Shown: positions 35,501 to 41,500 of the stretch, one piece after another | Layout of the letters: each line of letters starts with the position of its first letter | Numbering within the stretch: the stretch's first letter is position 1 | Source of the DNA: Heliopora coerulea | Taxonomy: Eukaryota > Cnidaria > Anthozoa > Scleralcyonacea > Helioporidae | Direction: 5' to 3' | Assembly: GCA_030142905.1 (NCBI GenBank) | Contig: JASJOG010000042.1 | Coordinates: forward strand, 994,501 to 1,058,500 | DNA: 64,000 nt | The notes under the pieces: generated by a model | Seen by the model: only the letters and a program-made list of their open reading frames with translations | What the model was told of the DNA's origin: nothing | The model's database searches: none | Program-made: the position numbers and the translations under genes

Positions 35501-38500
35501 CTGCAGGAAATTTGGTGTAACATCAAGTGAGAAAAAGTGTTAGAAGAAACTGTAATAATTTATAAAGAAAACGAAAATTGTAAGGAGACAACCGTGGACA
35601 TGGCATGACATGTTCAAGTTCACAAGATTTGTTGTGAAGACATCCTGCGATATCCTCCTGAATGTTAGTTGTCATCTGTGCCGGATTACATCCTAGTGCT
35701 ATCAGCCCCCCTTGAATTGATCAACGAAACATCGGTTCTGTGTCACATTTAACGACGCTGATGCTGTATTAATCAGTTTTGAATCAAGTTTAGACATTGC
35801 TGCTGGGTTTCTATCACGGATTTCACAGTAAAACTGATTTTCTTTTTTACCCTTTCAATCGTTTAGAATCCTTTTACAACCTACCAAAAATGACTTAGAG
35901 CAAGTTTTAGAAGTAATTTACAAAATTCATGTCAGTTCTTTATCTGAATATAAAAACACTTGGCTTCGCCTCATATCTATATACTCCAATTTGTAAATGG
36001 AAGATATAGTAACTTAATGTACGCTAACTTTCTTTAAAAAAAAGGAGTCTCTGCGGAGAATACAAAAACTGAATGAATCAAATTTTAATGAAATTTATTT
36101 TCTATACAATTACTATTAATTAGATTTAGGTCAACATTTTAAGCTACTTTAGATTTTACCATTTAAAATCATACTTTAAAGACGATGTTACAAGATTCAC
36201 AAGCAGCAGTATTTTTACGTTTGCTTGGATGTAATTGTACGAGTATATATTTTTGAACACTTAAGCAATCGTTTAAGCAATATATGTTTGCATGCGTAAC
36301 TATCCTTGAACGCATTTGATAAATCTTTCATCTGCACCATAAGGTTGGGGCGGCAAAAAAGTACATTTTCCTACCTACAAAAGTTGAGAATGATAGTCTG
36401 CCTAGTGGTCGTTGTCCTCGCATAAAATGGCTATAAGGTAAAATATAAAATGGATAGGACCAAACTAGTTTTAAAGGTTTGACGCGTTCTTATTTCCATC
36501 CTTAGATTCGACTATTCACCAGCAGATGTAAATGCATATCACTACCATCAACAAAACAACATCAGTAAGTTTACGTCCGCCTATTTTGTCGTTCATTCCT
36601 AATTTACATTTGATTGACACTCAAAAAATCTCGTAATACACCAATTTTGGTCTTAGTTTGAATGTTGGTGCTAAGAATTGCAATTCAATTGATGCTTCAA
36701 TTGACATCGAATTTTAGGTTCTATTTATCCTCACGTCTCTGTTTTATGTGTGATTTGGTGATGTATTTGGGCCTTGGTCAGCGTAAACGTCCTTGTAAAA
36801 TTCAAAGTCATCGTCAGCTCCAAAGTCAGTGTCAATGTCATTGTCAGTTTAAGCATCCGTTTGAGCGTCAGTGTCAAAGTCAGGGTCATGGTCAGATTCA
36901 CTGCGTCAGTGTTAGCGTCAATGTCAGTCAGCGCTATGGTCAAAGTAATGAATGTACCAGTGTTTGTGACAATGCTGGTTTCAACGCCAGAGTCCCTGTC
37001 AGAGTCAGAGTCAGAGTCAGAGTCAGAGACAGTGCCAATTTATGGTGATACATTTGTATTTATAGCTGAAATATCTTCTGAACATCTTGTAAATTTGTTT
37101 AAGCACTTGCTCGGCTGCAGCCAAATGGCAAAGTTTCAAGGAATTATGTATTAGTTCTTGCTGATGTGTTAAAATTTTTAGTATTATTGTTACTTTACGT
37201 TCACTAAAATATCCACGCAAACTGATAGTTGCTTGTGCGTTTGCACAGATGTCTGTGTGTACTCATAGATTAACTTCTGGGTTTGCGCATGTATTTTTAT
37301 TAACAAATAGAAATTATTTGTTTTCAGAAATGGCATTTTGAAACTGCTATAGGCTTAACTGTGTCTTACTGTACAAACTGTAGTAAGTCAAGGACTCAGA
37401 AAAGCTCTGAGCTCCGTGCAGACTGAATTCTAGCCAGACGTTCTAACCATTGAGCCACTAAAACTAAGACGGGCGAGCAATGTTACTTAAACCTGGGATC
37501 AGTCGGTCGGCTATGACTTGTTGGACTTCAAGCCGTTAGGTGTCTGTTTATCTTCAGTTCGTATAGCAAGACACAATAAAGCCTATAATTTCCAATTGAA
37601 GAGTTACTGACTTCTTACGACTTGCAGTCCCACAAATCAAAGCCGACCAGCTCGTCCCAGGTTTAAAAACTTTAAGTAGCCTTGCCCTTCAATCTCTGCA
37701 GTTCCTATGATTCAATGATTAGAGAGTTTGGTTAGCATTCAGAAGGTTGCGGGTTGTGTCGGCCACTCAGAGTTTTTTTGAGTCCTGGACCTACAACAGT
37801 TTGTACATGAATGGCACAATAAGGCCTAAACTAAAATTATTTGAAAATTAAAATTTGTTTCGAATTCTCCTTTCCATTAGTATTTCTAGCTGGCATTCTT
37901 CTATCTCCGTTTTACGATGAACGCAACCTAAGGTAAGTCAAAACATCTGCTGCTTTTATGTATTTGCATACGTTTAACACAAGAACGGAGTGTCAGAGTT
38001 GGTGCGAAACTCTAAGTCCGAAACGTCCTAAAATTTCAATTTGTTTTTTTAATTAAAGGGCCTCCAACTATGGGGGAATTGGAGTTGTTGCTGGTCACGA
38101 ACTTACTCACGGCTTTGATCAAACTGGTAAGTCTATCATTATGAAACAAGAATATAATGAATGGCAGTCTCCAATCTACGAAGCTCATAACGTGGGAACC
38201 AAACTGAAAATCTCAGGTTTGGTGGAACATGACTACGTTTGTACCTCTTAACCATAAAATTTGCAATCAACCAGACGTCCAAACTTTGTAATTTTTTTGT
38301 CACCTCCATTTTCCTACCAAGCACCTTCGTCTGACAAGTTTGTCCTAGAAGTGGCTTAACTTCTCACAATGCTGCTAGAATCATCGTGCGAAGTCCAAAG
38401 CTATTAAATTGCTGTCGTTTTCCCAGATAGAGACCAAAGATATTTTGCAAGGAACGCTTGCCAGGAAAATGACAGTGGTTGGTATCTATGAGGTCGCAAA

Positions 38501-41500
38501 CATCAGGGGCACCGAATCTGAGTCGGACTTCTGGTTCCTTACATAATATTCTGTACGGCCTAGGCGTAAAGTCGCTAAATCAAGTATTTTAACCATATAT
38601 GACATACTGAAGTCACGCTTTAGTAATTCATTGACCAATAGGCAGTTTTGCATATAGTGCTAATAAAATAGATGAGATGGTTTTGTGTAAGAAGTACAAG
38701 TGACAACTATATTAGACTTTCCTGCCATTGCCAGTTTAGAAAAAAGCGCCGTAGTTCAAGTGTACTGCTAATGTAGCAATTAGGTTATCCGATAACGCCT
38801 TGTGAAGTGACTCTCAACATGCCACTATTCACACTATCACCATGTATCATGCACCAATCTAACGATAATTACACCTTTTGCTGTTCATTACCCGAAAATG
38901 CAATATCATTAATGCCAACTTCAAACTCATTACCGCGAAAATACATTCATTTTATTGTATCAACATTCATTCACGCTTTTGTCATATTCAATTAACATTT
39001 TTGCATAAAAAGCAACATTCATTAGCATCGATTAACAACCACTAGCATAAAATGGCATCCAATAGTGCCAACAGACAACCATGAACACCATTCAACAATA
39101 CTTTAGTGAAAATAAAATTTCAATTACACACGACATTTGTCCAGGTTATTGCAGGTTCGATTTAATCAATTAATCAAAGAACATGGTTATGGTATCTAGT
39201 TTTACGAAGAAAAAAAATTTGGCCATTTGCTTTAAAGTACCAAAAGAAAAATAACTGCCGTCAACCTGAAAAAGTTGTTAACTTTTGAAAAGTTGTTCAA
39301 ATGCTGGCGACTATTATGAGTTAAAAAGTTCAAAAAAAGTTTATTTCTTGAGTTTTCATTGATCAACAAAAGTTCAGATTAGAAAAATATAACTGGGTGG
39401 GTTAGTGGAGAATAAACATCTTTCCCATTCAATCTACCGTTTTGGGGTTGATATTAATGTAATCTTCAATAAATTATCCAGCATAGTATGCCATAATATG
39501 TTCGGCACCTTGAATGTTATTACATTTTGAATTAACATAATATAAAATTTGTTTTGAATTAATACAAAACATTCAATAAGGACTGAATAAATATACAGTT
39601 GTTCAATGAAATGTACAGCATTTGAGGTCGCTGGGAAGTTACCAAGTCGTCAAGTTTGAAAGATCAAATTTTGGTGAAGAAGTGGCCTAACTAAAAAACG
39701 TCCGAGTGAGCTTCGTGTGTTGACAGTGTTAAGTAATAAGTAAATAAAAATCTTCTTTTCACACTCTTAGGAAACATATTTCACTTAGAAATTTTTTTAA
39801 CTGGCAACGACTTGTTTCAAAATCAGAAAAAGTAATATTTCTTCATATTTTTGCACTTTTTCTTTAATTGTCGTACTGAGGCTAATAAAGCGCATATGAA
39901 CGGAACGTCGGTAACACACAAGAATGTCTTAAGGAACAGGTGATGACATGGAATCATCTTAATCAGAAGTGAGTGTTGAAATCGAGCAACGTGACAGATG
40001 AAAACCGCATATGAATGTGTTTAATTTTCAGTCCTATACCTGAATTACAAGCTGAGGAAAAAACAATTCAGTTCAGTTGCTGTAAACCCAAGTCTCGTTA
40101 AAATTATAGTTTCAGAAATTATAACCAAACTTGTTAGGTAAATCATTTATCCCATTAATGAGAATTTTAATATACTTTAAACGTCTTACTGCCTATAGGG
40201 AGTCCCCAGTCTCTTCAATCCATTTAGAGACCAGTCACAGAATGAATTCAAAGATTCCATTTTTAAGTAAAATGAGTCCACTGGGATTCATATGCTGTAA
40301 TATTGCAGCCGGAGCTAACATCAAAGCACAACGATTTTCTAGAAGACGCTTCACCAAAAGACATATATAATCATTTAAGTCAAAATGTAATGAAATTCTA
40401 TGTAAAGCTCAGTGCTGGAGCTAAGTATTTCCTTTCCCAAAGTCAAAAATAAATTTAAAAAATAACTAGATCTGCGAGAATAGCTATGATAGTTTTATCG
40501 ACACATGTTTGAAGGCAAATTTAACTCGTTAAGTTTTAATTTTTTCAGGTCGGCTTTATGACAAGTATGGAAATCGAGCCAGTTGGTGGACTAAAAATTC
40601 ATCTGAAAAATTTTTAAATAAGACCGAGTGTCTAGTACAACAGTACGGTCAATTTGAGTTGTACGGGAAAAAGGTGTGTCACAACTGTGATAACTTTTGA
40701 TTTACAGTAAACCGTGTTCATGATTTTCATATAAGACGTTTTTTGGTAATTTTTCGAAATATTACGAGCAGTTCCTTAGGTGATTCCTATGTTACTCTAG
40801 GAGTAGAAAATAAGGCGAACATAAAGGCGAGCCAAATAAAAATGGAGCTGCAAGGCCTTGTAATGGACTAAAACTAATGTATTGATTCAGATGTCGCTTA
40901 TCTCACAACACATAACTGCGACCTGTCGTTCTAGTTAACATGAAGTTCACTGCTCCAGAGTTGTAATTTTGGTTACTCCAGAACGGGTTTACGAATTTAT
41001 GCGACTCGAGAGAGACGTTCTGAAAAATCCTTAATGAAAGCAGTTTTACTTCACCGCTTGGTAAAATTATTTATCTTGCTAAATCCCCATCGTAACTACA
41101 TGCAAGAAAAGAGTGTATTTGGACTAAAAATAACTACTGCCAAGTATTTTTAAAATAATGTGATTTCTCCTCTTTATATTTTTTTTTTGAAAGGGTAAAA
41201 ACGAATAACGTAAGATATTTTGATTTCTGGAAATCAGTTTTTTTAATTTCTTACTCTACGTCGTGTACTCTCGAGTTGACTGAGAAAAAAATCAACAGAA
41301 ACGATAGAGGTATTAGGGGGACTTCCAGTGGCGGTGCCAGGATATTTTCATTAGGGGGGAGTTAATAGGTGGTTATAACATTTTTTGGGGAGGCTAAAGT
41401 TAGGCAAGCACCAAAGGAGCGAAACCATTCAAAAGAAAATCCGAAGGTATGTTCTATCGGGAACAATTTCTCAGCAATTCTTAAGTGCCTTTTTATTAGT

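Larger units (their letters stand above)
36565..37880. other. intron 12 of gene 1
   Basis: Contains a GTCAGA/GTCAGT minisatellite (about 36780-37030) and a tRNA-like foldback (37370-37807). Confidence 0.8.

Noticed and set aside
36662..37154. Two overlapping frames rich in Ser/Val/Gln
   Set aside because: Translations of a hexanucleotide repeat inside intron 12 of gene 1.
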